In this document: positions 1 to 9,189 of the stretch, in pieces
Position numbering within the stretch: the stretch's first letter is position 1
Layout: each line of letters starts with the position of its first letter
NCBI GenBank assembly: GCA_013215655.1
Contig: JABSOX010000020.1
Coordinates: 1 to 64,000, forward strand
Length of the DNA: 64,000 bases
Direction: 5' to 3'
Source of the DNA: Colwellia sp.
GTDB taxonomy: Bacteria > Pseudomonadota > Gammaproteobacteria > Enterobacterales > Alteromonadaceae
Position numbers and translations under genes: made by a program
Notes under the pieces: generated by a model
Told to the model about the DNA's origin: nothing
The model's input: the letters and a program-made list of their open reading frames with translations, nothing else
The model's database searches: none

Positions 1-77
1 ATATACAAAATAATTCTATTTGTTCTCAAACCGCTGACAAGCTCTGAGTGGGAACAAACTTAGTCAAATTGGTATAA
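1..77. repeat. Dispersed palindromic repeat, family A (one arm, cut by window start)
   Basis: This stretch is the reverse complement, with a few changes, of the left arm of the fuller element near 4600. Both share the segment 'CCGCTGACAAGCTCTGAGTG' and an end reading TATACCA. The rest of this copy would lie before base 1. No protein is encoded. It resembles a miniature, non-coding mobile repeat. Confidence 0.7.
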
Positions 78-95
78 CTTCAGCTTATGTTGAGG

Positions 96-461
96 TTAGC
101 CAATCGCTAACCACGCCTGCGCTTTTTCAATTTGCCCATGAGTAAAACGGTCAATAAAAACTTGAGAGAATGGATGTAAAAGCTTAAAGCTCCACTTCAA
201 TAAATTACTATTGCCAATTAATGCTATTCGATTGATCGAGTTAAAATATTCAATGCTAAATTTAATTTCCCGCCACAAAGCAGCTAATTCCCAACCTCTA
301 AAGTCATGATCAAATTCAAACAATAAGTTAATTTGTTTATGTTGATTAATAAGTTGATTTAATTTGGGAATGAAAGTGTGCTCAAAATCGTCTTGAGTAA
401 AAACACCATGGATCTTGGCGATGAGTGTATCGCTATGGTCGTCATGACAAATAAAAATCAT
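96..461 (-). CDS. SpoIIAA-like / STAS-SEC14 family protein
   Basis: A 121-residue soluble protein with the alternating strand-helix pattern of the SpoIIAA-like fold. It starts MIFICHDDHSDTLIAKIHG, has a central helix around WREIKFSIEYF, and a strand 'RIALIGN' at about residues 78-84. Members are small cytoplasmic proteins of unknown role, sometimes proposed to bind lipid. No signal peptide or membrane segment is seen. It stands alone, bounded by repeats on both sides. Family assignment is by overall pattern only. Confidence 0.65.
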   Translation of the reverse strand: MIFICHDDHSDTLIAKIHGVFTQDDFEHTFIPKLNQLINQHKQINLLFEFDHDFRGWELAALWREIKFSIEYFNSINRIALIGNSNLLKWSFKLLHPFSQVFIDRFTHGQIEKAQAWLAIG

Positions 462-599
462 TTTTTGCCCTTTTTATTTTCAAGTGTAGACCAAAAATTT
501 TAAGAGCATGTCGTTGTTGCCACATTTGTACCATTATTTTTTATAATTAGGAAAAGATGCTGACCGTTCGTCCTATCATCGTCGTTTCTTGCCATCGAC

Positions 600-876
600 A
601 TGCATGGAAGTATTAATGCCTCAAAGGCATGGACCCTATGAGAGGTCTTGGCACCACGACATTGCCTGCACGGACGCAGGTACTTAACGTTTTGTCGGGA
701 ACTAAAAAGTTGACCGTACATCCTGTACATACACGAAATTATGCTCCTGCAATTTCGATATTGCCTGCACGGACGCAGGTACTTAACTTTTGTCTGGAAC
801 TAAAAAGTTGACCGTACATCCTGTACATACACGAAATTATGCTCCTGCAATTTCGATATACCGTACATCCTGTACA
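600..876. repeat. Tandem 99-bp repeat made of small hairpins
   Basis: Two almost identical units lie head to tail, 662-760 (99 nt) and 761-858 (98 nt), followed by a third partial start at 859-876. Each unit holds four small inverted repeats: CCTGC/GCAGG, AACTTTT/AAAAAGTT, GTACA-TCC-TGTAC and CGAAATT/AATTTCG. The first half of the unit recurs inside the element at 4600-4915 (about 4808-4855). The 462-599 gap before it shows no gene. Small open frames across it are repeat-driven and look non-coding. Confidence 0.8.
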
Positions 877-878
877 TC

Positions 879-907
879 AAAAAGGGGAAGCAATAAGCTT
901 CCCTAAA
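879..907 (-). terminator. Rho-independent terminator of the porin gene
   Basis: On the minus strand GGGAAGC and GCTTCCC form a stem around a short loop, followed by CTTTTT. It lies about 50 bases after the porin stop codon. A second small palindrome, GTAACTC-cata-GAGTTAC, sits between it and the gene (909-926). Confidence 0.75.
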
Positions 908-959
908 AGTAACTCCATAGAGTTACCTAACGCAAGATGTCATCCATCAATAGAGTCTT

Positions 960-2018
960 CTATAAAGAGTACTTAATTGATAGTTGTGCATAATTTGAAT
1001 CAGCATCTTGTTCTGCCATTTCAAAATTACCAAATTCAAGTCCATATGATAATTTCTTGGTAATATTTTTGAAGACATTTATACCCCAATGAGTGCGATC
1101 TCGGTCTGACTCATCTGTTTTGGTATTACCGTAAAATACGTTGGTTCGTAACGTTTCAGTCCAAAAATGACGATACGAAACCATAATCGCTGTTGTTTCT
1201 TCTACTTCTTCACCCACTAAATCGGTTGCTGCCGCAGCACCAACATAACGACCAGTATTACCACCGTGGAATTGAAAACGAAAATCATCTTTACCAAACG
1301 TTTTAATCCGGCCAGTAATACCGTAACCAAAAGCAGACTCAGATGAGCCACCCTTGGTTTCTAATTGTTTAGCAACACCGGCAATAGCAACATTACCCCA
1401 GTCACCTTTGAAGGTATATTTACCAATCACATCGGGTACCAAATCTTGTGTACCATACCCTGCAGATCCCACATAACCACCATAAGATTCAGGATTCTCA
1501 ATCGCTACTTGGAAGTTACCCATGGTATAACGGATCATATCTTGCCTAATAAAACCTGAAGCCACCAATGGGCCACCAAAATCTGCGGCTTCAGCTAACG
1601 CACTAGTATTAATAAATGTTGACCATGTTTGGCCTATGGTCCAATTTTTATATTTAATAAAAGCATGACGTAGACGCGGATGTCTTGAGTTGGTTAATTT
1701 TTCGTTACCACCACCACCAAAAAAATCCATTTCAATGAAACCAGTTAAGTCGCCATGAACATATTTGGTATTAAAGCGTGTTGAGTCTGCAGAAAAACGC
1801 ACATTAGAAATATCTTCTTTAACCGCATGACCAATCCAAAAATCATCATTTACCAAGGTTGAGCTTGCATTGCCATCAATAAAGCGGATATCGCCTTGTA
1901 TATAACCACCAAAAGTAATTTTGTCTTCATCTGAAAGTTTAATTTCATATGCTGCATTTACGCTACCGGCTAAGACAAGTAAACCACTCGCTAAGAAGAG
2001 TTTTTTATTATTAAACAT
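960..2018 (-). CDS. DcaP-like outer-membrane porin
   Basis: This 352-residue precursor has a 22-residue signal peptide ending SVNA before AYEIKL. The mature N-terminus, with FGGYIQGDIRF, and the later segments RHAFIKYKNWTIGQTWSTF and SGFIRQDMIRY are typical of DcaP-type trimeric porins, which carry small anionic solutes across the outer membrane. Alternating aromatic beta-strand segments run to the C-terminus, which ends IKYSL rather than the usual terminal Phe. It is divergent from the S9 peptidase at 2236, and the gap holds a palindrome that could be an operator. The substrate cannot be told from sequence. Confidence 0.8.
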   Translation of the reverse strand: MFNNKKLFLASGLLVLAGSVNAAYEIKLSDEDKITFGGYIQGDIRFIDGNASSTLVNDDFWIGHAVKEDISNVRFSADSTRFNTKYVHGDLTGFIEMDFFGGGGNEKLTNSRHPRLRHAFIKYKNWTIGQTWSTFINTSALAEAADFGGPLVASGFIRQDMIRYTMGNFQVAIENPESYGGYVGSAGYGTQDLVPDVIGKYTFKGDWGNVAIAGVAKQLETKGGSSESAFGYGITGRIKTFGKDDFRFQFHGGNTGRYVGAAAATDLVGEEVEETTAIMVSYRHFWTETLRTNVFYGNTKTDESDRDRTHWGINVFKNITKKLSYGLEFGNFEMAEQDADSNYAQLSIKYSL

Positions 2019-2150
2019 ACTATTATCCCCAATGTGTTGTTAGCCAGAGAAAAACGACTGCAATAATCTTTTGGCTATTTTTTTAGTTATTATTTTACGT
2101 ATTGAAATTCTTCTGGTTATTAAAATAGAGAATTAGAGATGATTTAGGAA

Positions 2151-2200
2151 TTAGACCTAAGTCTAAGATATGAATTTTGGGGATAATACTTTAGTCTAAG
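2151..2200. promoter_or_regulatory. Possible operator palindromes between porin and peptidase
   Basis: TTAGAC-CTAA-GTCTAA (2151-2166) is a perfect 6+6 inverted repeat. A related site, TTAGTCTAAG, follows at 2191-2200. Both lie in the 217-bp gap between two divergent genes, where a regulator could control both. The protein that would bind is unknown. Confidence 0.4.
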
Positions 2201-2235
2201 AGCATAAATAACAGGACATAAATAAAGGTTATTAG

Positions 2236-4521
2236 ATGATCCACAAGAAATTATTATTAGCACTAATAAGTATTTTTTCGGTTAGTATTTCAGCGCAGCA
2301 ATTAACAATTGTTGATTATAAAAAAGCTGAACAACAACTTATCAAACATACCAGTAAACTAATAACTGGCACCATCGATTACCCGGTATGGGCTGATAAC
2401 GGCGATTTACTCTACCGAAGTCATACTGAAAAAGGAGATCGTTTTTTTAAAGTAAATCCTCAAAACAAACAAAAAGTCCTCGCCTTTGATCATAACAAGC
2501 TAGCTAAAACACTATCAGAAATCACCAAAGATAAAGTTACAGCAGATAAATTTCCTTTTAAAAAGATTGACTTTAATCGCAGAGGTGAATTAGTAATAAA
2601 AATTAAAGACACTGCTTACCGTTGTGATTTAACTAAATATTCCTGTAAAGAAAACAAATTAGTTAACAACAAAAATGAGCTCATTGCTCCTGATGGGCAT
2701 AAAGCCGTTTTCATCAGAGAGCATAATTTGTGGCTAAGAACCTTTGCAGATAACAAAGAAGTTCAGTTAACTCATGATGGCATTAAAAACTTTGGCTACG
2801 CTACTAATAATGCGGGCTGGGTCAGACGAGATACTCCCGTTGTTAAATGGTCTCCTGATTCAAAAAAACTGACCACCTTTAAACATGACAGCCGTCATGT
2901 CGGCGATATGGCCGTGGTATCTACATCAGTTGGTCATCCCGAAATTGATCAATGGAAATATCCATTACCCGGCGATAAAGATATTTTTACCATCCATCGT
3001 GTTGTTATTGATGTTGAGCAGGGTAACGTTATTAACCTTGATATGAAGCCCGATGCTCACCGTTCGACCATTACCGACCATGTTGCCGGTCGTGACGGTA
3101 GTTTGTTAGATATTGATTGGAGTGCAGATTCTCAGTCTTTTGCTTTTGTTTCATCAACACGTGACCATAAAACGGCAACATTAAAAATTGCCAATGCCTC
3201 TACGGGTGCAGTGCAAACAGTATATTCAGAAACCAAAGAGAGTTTTTATGAATCAGGTATTGGTGGTATTAACTGGCGTTATTTAGAAGAATCTAACCAA
3301 GCTATTTGGTTCTCTCAACACAGTGATTGGGGGCATTTATATCTTGTTGATTTAAACACCGGAAAAATTAAAAACCATATAACCCAAGGTAACTGGAATG
3401 TCCTTAAACTATTGTATGTCGATGAAAAATCTAAAAAACTGATCTTTACTGGCGCAGGTCGTGAGGGTGGAGATCCTTATTTTCATTACTTATATAGTGT
3501 CAATATTGATGGCACAGGGCTGACGTTATTAACACCAGAGAAAAAACACCATCGTATAACGCTATCTAAAGATGGTCTGAATTTTTTAGATAGAATATCT
3601 ACACCCAACATCGCCGAAGTAAGCTTTATCCGCAATACAAAAACTCGTTCAGGCTTTATTGTTGAGCAAATGAACATTGAGCAACTAACCGCTACGGGTT
3701 GGCAAGCACCTGAGCCGTTTGTTGTTAAAGACCGTAATGGTAAACATCATATTTATGGCTTGATGTATAAACCAAGTAACTTTGATAAGTCTAAATCATA
3801 CCCTGTGATTAACTATTTATATCCAGGACCACAAGTTGGTAGTATTCGAGGTCGACATTTTCGAGCCGCACGTGGTGATCATCAAGCCATTGCTGAATTA
3901 GGTTTTATTTTAATTGAAATAGATGCGCTCGGCACACCGGGACGTTCAAAAAGTTTCCATGACTTTTACTACGAGAATATGGGTGACAGCGGCATCCCAG
4001 ATCAAGTAGCCGCCATTAAACAACTCGCCAAAAAACATTCATGGATTGACGATAATAAAGTAGGCATTTGGGGGCATTCTGGCGGAGGCTTTGCATCAAC
4101 AAGAGCGATGTTGATTTTCCCTGACTTTTACAAAGTGGCGGTATCTGAAGCAGGTAATCACGACAACCGCAACTATGCAGATGAATGGGGCGAAAAATAC
4201 CATGGCTTATTAGTTAATAATGACGATGGTACCACCAATTACGACAGCCAAGCTAACCAACTCATTGTTGATAAACTACAAGGTAAATTAATGTTAGTAC
4301 ATGGAACAACAGATACTAATGTTCCGCCGTATAATACTTTATTGGTTGTTGAAGCTTTGATCAAAGCAAACAAAGATTTTGATATGCTGATGTTACCTAA
4401 CCGCGGTCACGGTTTTGCACGTGAATCCTATATGGTACGTAAACGTTGGGACTACTTTGTTAAACACTTAATGGGCGCGACACCACCAAAAGAATTTTCT
4501 TTTGAACCAGAAGATCATTAA
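2236..4521 (+). CDS. S9 family prolyl oligopeptidase / DPP IV-like peptidase
   Basis: This 761-residue protein starts with a signal peptide of about 20 residues ending SISA before QQ, so it acts in the periplasm or outside. Residues ~60-480 form a DPP IV-type beta-propeller with repeated 'WSPDS'/'WSADS' blades. The C-terminal alpha/beta hydrolase carries the triad: Ser615 in GHSGGG, Asp693 in HGTTDTNVP and His725 in NRGHGFA. It should remove dipeptides or cut short peptides after proline. The propeller motif RYLEESNQ lies near the usual substrate-binding area. A strong terminator follows. Confidence 0.93.
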   Translation: MIHKKLLLALISIFSVSISAQQLTIVDYKKAEQQLIKHTSKLITGTIDYPVWADNGDLLYRSHTEKGDRFFKVNPQNKQKVLAFDHNKLAKTLSEITKDKVTADKFPFKKIDFNRRGELVIKIKDTAYRCDLTKYSCKENKLVNNKNELIAPDGHKAVFIREHNLWLRTFADNKEVQLTHDGIKNFGYATNNAGWVRRDTPVVKWSPDSKKLTTFKHDSRHVGDMAVVSTSVGHPEIDQWKYPLPGDKDIFTIHRVVIDVEQGNVINLDMKPDAHRSTITDHVAGRDGSLLDIDWSADSQSFAFVSSTRDHKTATLKIANASTGAVQTVYSETKESFYESGIGGINWRYLEESNQAIWFSQHSDWGHLYLVDLNTGKIKNHITQGNWNVLKLLYVDEKSKKLIFTGAGREGGDPYFHYLYSVNIDGTGLTLLTPEKKHHRITLSKDGLNFLDRISTPNIAEVSFIRNTKTRSGFIVEQMNIEQLTATGWQAPEPFVVKDRNGKHHIYGLMYKPSNFDKSKSYPVINYLYPGPQVGSIRGRHFRAARGDHQAIAELGFILIEIDALGTPGRSKSFHDFYYENMGDSGIPDQVAAIKQLAKKHSWIDDNKVGIWGHSGGGFASTRAMLIFPDFYKVAVSEAGNHDNRNYADEWGEKYHGLLVNNDDGTTNYDSQANQLIVDKLQGKLMLVHGTTDTNVPPYNTLLVVEALIKANKDFDMLMLPNRGHGFARESYMVRKRWDYFVKHLMGATPPKEFSFEPEDH

Positions 4522-4551
4522 CGCTAGATTAATTGAATTTTCCTAACAAAT

Positions 4552-4573
4552 AAGGAGCTTAGGCTCCTTTTTT
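4552..4573 (+). terminator. Rho-independent terminator of the S9 peptidase
   Basis: AAGGAGC-tta-GGCTCC followed by six T lies 30 bases after the stop codon on the plus strand. Confidence 0.88.
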
Positions 4574-4599
4574 AGTATCTGAATAATTGTAAAAACACT

Positions 4600-4915
4600 T
4601 ATACCACTTTCATTAAGTTTATTCCCACTCAGAGCTTGTCAGCGGTTTGAGAATAAATAGAATTTTTTTGTATATAGTCATTCTATATTAAAGAAATTCT
4701 GTGCGGTTATCGAATCGCTGACAAACTCCCGAAGGGCGAGTTTAAAAGGCTTACAGCCTGCGTTATTGATTTTGACAAGGGAATAACCATTCTCTGCAAT
4801 CAATACCTTGCCTGCATGGACGCAGGTACTTAACTTTTGTCTGGAACTAAAAAGTTGTGTCTCTAAGCCTTTTAAATCTCGCTGAATGGGAAGAGACTTA
4901 ATGAAATTGGTATTA
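4600..4915. repeat. MITE-like repeat, family A (full copy)
   Basis: The element is about 316 bp with imperfect terminal inverted repeats. The left end reads ATACCACTTTCATTAAGT and the right end, reversed, reads ATACCAATTTCATTAAGT; both continue to a TTCCCA motif. Inside are a palindromic core (4757-4810) shared with family B elements, and half of the 99-bp unit from 662-858. There is no coding sequence. It fills most of the gap between the peptidase and the next gene. Confidence 0.8.
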
Positions 4916-4951
4916 CTTGAGCTAGATCAAAACGGCTAGAAATAAAAAGCT

Positions 4952-5470
4952 TCAACTTGAACATTTTTTTAACGCATATTTTTGTGCAAGATTCACTCCT
5001 AAACGATAACCTAAATAAGCAATGATTACCCAAATGAAAAAATTAGACATATCAAAGATATCAGGCCAATACGTAAACCAAAGAGCAGCTTTAATCATGT
5101 TCATAATTGAATCGATGAACATGCCAATAAAGGCACTAATTGTAAATAAATCAAGAAAATACTGTAACCCAGTAGCACCCATTAAAAATTCGACAATTTG
5201 TTTAAGTTCAATATAAATAAAAGTAACTAACGCCACTAATCCATAGAAACCGCCACCAAAGCCTATCCATTTAGAATGAAAAACAAACAACTTTTTTTTA
5301 TTCTTTTTTGATAAGAGTCGGTCATCATTATGTTTATCTTTAAAAGCATTTCTAATGGTGACTTGAGGAGATAAATAACCTTTATAATAAGCATAATAAG
5401 CCATTAAAAAACTAAAGCAGGCTATTGGTATACCTGCATAAAAAATAGCTTTAATAATATCTTCAATCAC
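4952..5470 (-). CDS. Predicted inner-membrane protein of unknown function
   Basis: I do not recognise the family with confidence. The 172-residue protein has about four hydrophobic segments: residues ~8-28, ~70-90, ~105-128 and ~140-160. A basic loop containing LLSKKNKKKLF follows the first. The absence of a cleavable signal and the run of aromatic residues suggest an integral inner-membrane protein. It lies 70 bases after the sensor kinase gene on the same strand, but its role and link to that operon are unclear. Confidence 0.6.
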   Translation of the reverse strand: MIEDIIKAIFYAGIPIACFSFLMAYYAYYKGYLSPQVTIRNAFKDKHNDDRLLSKKNKKKLFVFHSKWIGFGGGFYGLVALVTFIYIELKQIVEFLMGATGLQYFLDLFTISAFIGMFIDSIMNMIKAALWFTYWPDIFDMSNFFIWVIIAYLGYRLGVNLAQKYALKKCSS

Positions 5471-5541
5471 GGAATAATCTCTTGTGCATCACATTAACGA
5501 ATAATTTAACATATCTCCGTTTTTATTTAACAATAAAATAA

Positions 5542-8253
5542 TTATAAATAATGACTTAACTTAGTAAGTAATTTATTTTGTTCGATAGGTTTACTTAAAT
5601 AGTCATTCATACCCGCGAGTAAACATTTTTCTTTATCTCCGGTCATAGCATTAGCAGTCATGGCGATAATAGTAATTCCTATATAATGATCACCGGCTGC
5701 ACCTTGACGTATTTTTTCAGTCGCTTGATAGCCATCTAATACTGGCATTTGGCAGTCCATGATCACTACAACAAAGTCTTTAGATTTCGTTAATAAATTA
5801 ATAGCTTCTTGGCCATTATTTGCAACAGTGACCTGCAGTGAAAACTGCTCAAGCATTTTTTTGGCAACCACCTGATTAATACGATTATCTTCAACTAAAA
5901 GAACATGACCCGATAGTTTTAGCTGAATATTGGGAGTATTACGTAAATTATAACGAGTCAACAAAGGCTGTAATTGATTGTTCGGCGAATTGATCACCAT
6001 GTTCAAAGCATCACGAAGATCTGAACCTGTCGTTGGCTTAGGAAAATAGCCTTGAAAACCAATATCAGCCATTTTTTTAGCATCACCTCTATTGGTCATT
6101 GATGTGCAAAGTATTAATTTAGTTGTATCAAAAGCAGGATTACTTCTAATTAACTTCGCTAAATCTTCACCATCAATGTCCGGCATTTGCATATCAAGAA
6201 TAGCTGCATCAAAAGGTGTTTTGGTTTTTCTCTTTAAAATACTCATAGCTTCTGCAGCATTACTTGCCTCTGTGATGATCATGCCATAGTCTTTCAGCTG
6301 GCCAATAAATATCTCTCTACACATTTGATTATCATCAACAATCAACAATGTTTTGTCTTTTAAATTTAGCTTCGGAGTAATGACTCCAGGCTGCTGACTT
6401 TCACCCAGCAATATTTCAAAGGTAAATTCACTACCAACATTTACAGTGCTTTTTACAGAAATTTGGCCATGCATAAGTTCACATAATTGTTTGACTATGG
6501 TTAACCCCAGCCCTGTGCCACCATATTTTCGGGTAGTGCTACTATCAACTTGGGTAAATACTTCAAACAGAGAAGGTATTTTATATTGCTCAATACCAAT
6601 ACCTGAATCAATAATGCTACAAATAAGTTTGAGTTTGTTTTGTTGTTGATCTTGCAGCACTTTGACAGCGATAATAATTTCACCTCGGGAGGTAAATTTT
6701 ATTGCGTTGCCAACAAGGTTAAATAATATTTGTTTAATTCTGCCCGGATCACCTTGTACATGAAGGTTTTTTTGAATATCAAGATCAAGTAATAACTCAG
6801 TTGTTTTGTAATCAACTTTAAAAGAAACTGTTTCAATAAATTCTCTAAATAAGTTTTCAATATCAAAATCTATAGCTTCAATATCAAGCTTTCCCGCTTC
6901 TATTTTTGAAAAATCAAGGATATCGTTAATCAAATTTAATAACGATTTTGCACTTTTTGTTGCCATGTCAGTAAAATGATACTGCTCATTAGATTGCGAG
7001 GTATTATTTAATAACGATAACATGCCCAAAACACCATTCATCGGTGTTCTAATTTCATGACTCATGCTGGCAAGAAACTCACTTTTTATATCATTAGCTA
7101 CATTGGCTTCTTGCACTGCCGCTTCTAAACTAGCATTGGATTTTTTAAGCTCTTGAGTACGGTTTTTTACTTTTGATTCAAGTGTGGCATATGACTCCTG
7201 CAATTTTTTTCTCATGTTATTAAAACTTCTACCTAGCTGCGCAAGTTCATCGCTACCCGTTAATTCAATATGTTGGGATAAATGACCGCTGGCAATCTCC
7301 CTTGCACTTTCATCAAGAGATTTTATTCTTTTAATTAATTGACTATTCACTAAAAAATACAGCACTAACATCAAAACAAATAACAAAGGAATAGCGACAG
7401 TAATGATCAATGATTTTTGCTTATTTAATGCTTCAAAAGCGATATTTTCATCTACTTGCATGACTAACTTATAAGGTTCACCGGCAATAATAAATTCAGT
7501 TATTTGTTCCAAATATTGTCCTTCAGTGACTAAATTTCCAGCAAGAATGTCTCCTTTGTTAGAGGTTATGGCACTACCAATAATAGGGAATTCAGCTGAA
7601 TTTAGCTGAGTTATAAGCTCTTGCTCTAAGGCTGTCATAGAACTAGCCCAACGATAAGATAATAAAACCCAGCCCTTTATCTCTCCTCGTATCAATATCG
7701 GGGCACTAAACCATTGTGAGCTTTCGATGGGTAAATTTAATCGAGCAAGGTAAGGGTCAATGGCTATAGTGCCATTGTTAGATTTTGTATCAAGTAAAGG
7801 GCTAATAGCTCCGTTAATTATTTGGCTACCTAGAATCTCTTCACTTTTTAATTTTCGTCTTTGATCGTCAATAGTATTAATCGCAAAAATGCTTTTATCA
7901 ATATCCAGCAATAGCAGGTAATTTAAGTTAGGGTATATACGAGCAATTCTATTTAATTGTGCATTGAGCCCCAAACTTATACCGCGATCCAAGGCTTTTC
8001 TTAGCCCGGGATCTGATGCAATAATTTGTGTGCTTAACGAGATGTGTTTTGTTTCTTGCTTTAAGTGATACTTTACAATATCAAGATCATTTTGTAGTGA
8101 GCGCTCAATTTGCTGTAATACTTGTTCATGCATTACTGCGTAAAAGTAATTGCCGCCAATTAATAATAATGGCACCACAGCAAGTAACGAAAAGATGACT
8201 AATCGTGGCGCAATTTTCACGCGCCACCAGTTATTCAACATAAACGACGCCAT
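5542..8253 (-). CDS. Membrane hybrid sensor histidine kinase with two receiver domains
   Basis: About 903 residues. A first membrane segment (~17-42) and a second (~283-304) bracket a periplasmic sensor domain of about 240 residues, probably of the Cache type. A HAMP domain (~306-358) and a coiled coil follow. The HisKA motif SHEIRTP has its phosphorylated His near 399. The ATPase shows NLVGNAIKFT and GGTGLGLTIV. Receiver 1 has Asp ~687 in LDMQMP and receiver 2 has Asp ~833 in MDCQMP, both with their conserved Lys. No Hpt domain is present, so a separate phosphotransfer protein is expected. The start is uncertain: TTG 8256, ATG 8253 and ATG 8241 are all possible. It overlaps the end of the binding-protein gene, suggesting coupling. 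Confidence 0.93.
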   Translation of the reverse strand: MASFMLNNWWRVKIAPRLVIFSLLAVVPLLLIGGNYFYAVMHEQVLQQIERSLQNDLDIVKYHLKQETKHISLSTQIIASDPGLRKALDRGISLGLNAQLNRIARIYPNLNYLLLLDIDKSIFAINTIDDQRRKLKSEEILGSQIINGAISPLLDTKSNNGTIAIDPYLARLNLPIESSQWFSAPILIRGEIKGWVLLSYRWASSMTALEQELITQLNSAEFPIIGSAITSNKGDILAGNLVTEGQYLEQITEFIIAGEPYKLVMQVDENIAFEALNKQKSLIITVAIPLLFVLMLVLYFLVNSQLIKRIKSLDESAREIASGHLSQHIELTGSDELAQLGRSFNNMRKKLQESYATLESKVKNRTQELKKSNASLEAAVQEANVANDIKSEFLASMSHEIRTPMNGVLGMLSLLNNTSQSNEQYHFTDMATKSAKSLLNLINDILDFSKIEAGKLDIEAIDFDIENLFREFIETVSFKVDYKTTELLLDLDIQKNLHVQGDPGRIKQILFNLVGNAIKFTSRGEIIIAVKVLQDQQQNKLKLICSIIDSGIGIEQYKIPSLFEVFTQVDSSTTRKYGGTGLGLTIVKQLCELMHGQISVKSTVNVGSEFTFEILLGESQQPGVITPKLNLKDKTLLIVDDNQMCREIFIGQLKDYGMIITEASNAAEAMSILKRKTKTPFDAAILDMQMPDIDGEDLAKLIRSNPAFDTTKLILCTSMTNRGDAKKMADIGFQGYFPKPTTGSDLRDALNMVINSPNNQLQPLLTRYNLRNTPNIQLKLSGHVLLVEDNRINQVVAKKMLEQFSLQVTVANNGQEAINLLTKSKDFVVVIMDCQMPVLDGYQATEKIRQGAAGDHYIGITIIAMTANAMTGDKEKCLLAGMNDYLSKPIEQNKLLTKLSHYL

Positions 8254-9178
8254 CAATTGGAGTTGAAAAACGTAAATCTAGTTTATTAAACCTTGATTTA
8301 TTAATAAGAAATGTTGGTGGTTTTTGGTATTTAGACTCTAAAGTATGTGGTGTTGCTTCTCCTTTGAGTATTTGTACCGCCATTTTTCCTGACATTTTGC
8401 CTAAGGTATAAAAGTCTGCAACCGGACCAAAAGTGGCACCTTGCTCTATACCCTTTTTATTAGAACTTAAGATAGGGATATTATGTTGATTAGAAAGTTC
8501 GATTAATGCCCTTTCGGCACCATTTTGCATCAAAGTATCTGTTGTCGTTACAAACGCATCAACACTATTTACAATATTTTCTGCCAACTTCACCGTTTCA
8601 TTAATAGATTGTGGCTCTATATCAATCACCTTAATGCCTTTCTTTTTAAATAACCGAATGAGATTTGATGCTTGTATTTTTGAGTTAGGTTCTCCTTTAC
8701 GATGAAATATTGCTATTGTTTTTGCTTCAGGCAAAACAGATGTGAGTAGATCAATATAATTGTGTAAAGGTACAAAATTACTGGTGCCAACAAGATTATT
8801 TCCAGAATAATCAAAAGCTTCAATTAAACCAGAATCAGCAGGATAAGTAACAATAGAAAAAACAATGGGTGTTTGCTCGGAAAGTGCATCTTTAATAATA
8901 ATGGTACCCGGAGTGGTTAGGCTATAGACCATATCAACATTCCGGCGAAAAAATTCTGCCGCTATTTTTTGTTGAGACTCTTTGTTAGATAATGCATTAC
9001 GATGTAAAAATTCGATATTTGTACCTTCAATAAAACCGCCCTCTGCCAACGCATCTTTAAAACCTCGAACACTTTCTGGATAACCCGACCATACCGATAA
9101 ACCAATGGTTAATTTTTCTTGTTCAGCGTTTAGTGTAAATGACAATAAAATTACGAGGAGTAGTAATAAGTTTTTCAT
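8231..9178 (-). CDS. ABC-type periplasmic substrate-binding protein (PF04392-like)
   Basis: ATG 9178 is chosen over the upstream TTG because an AAGG ribosome site sits just before it and a signal peptide follows (MKNLLLLLVILLSFTLNA). The mature protein has the two-lobe fold of the ABC_sub_bind family (TrpX-like): GLSVWSGYPESVRGFKDAL near the N-terminus, then VTTTDTLMQNG and PILSSNKKGIEQGATFGPVADFY. No permease or ATPase gene is nearby. It overlaps the hybrid kinase by 23 bases, so it more likely supplies ligand to that sensor than to a transporter. This role is inferred. Confidence 0.85.
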   Translation of the reverse strand: MKNLLLLLVILLSFTLNAEQEKLTIGLSVWSGYPESVRGFKDALAEGGFIEGTNIEFLHRNALSNKESQQKIAAEFFRRNVDMVYSLTTPGTIIIKDALSEQTPIVFSIVTYPADSGLIEAFDYSGNNLVGTSNFVPLHNYIDLLTSVLPEAKTIAIFHRKGEPNSKIQASNLIRLFKKKGIKVIDIEPQSINETVKLAENIVNSVDAFVTTTDTLMQNGAERALIELSNQHNIPILSSNKKGIEQGATFGPVADFYTLGKMSGKMAVQILKGEATPHTLESKYQKPPTFLINKSRFNKLDLRFSTPIDGVVYVE

Positions 9179-9189
9179 AGCCTTTTTCC

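Noticed and set aside
629-811. A 60-residue plus-strand frame
   Set aside because: It is made of the 99-bp hairpin repeat and has no protein-like composition.
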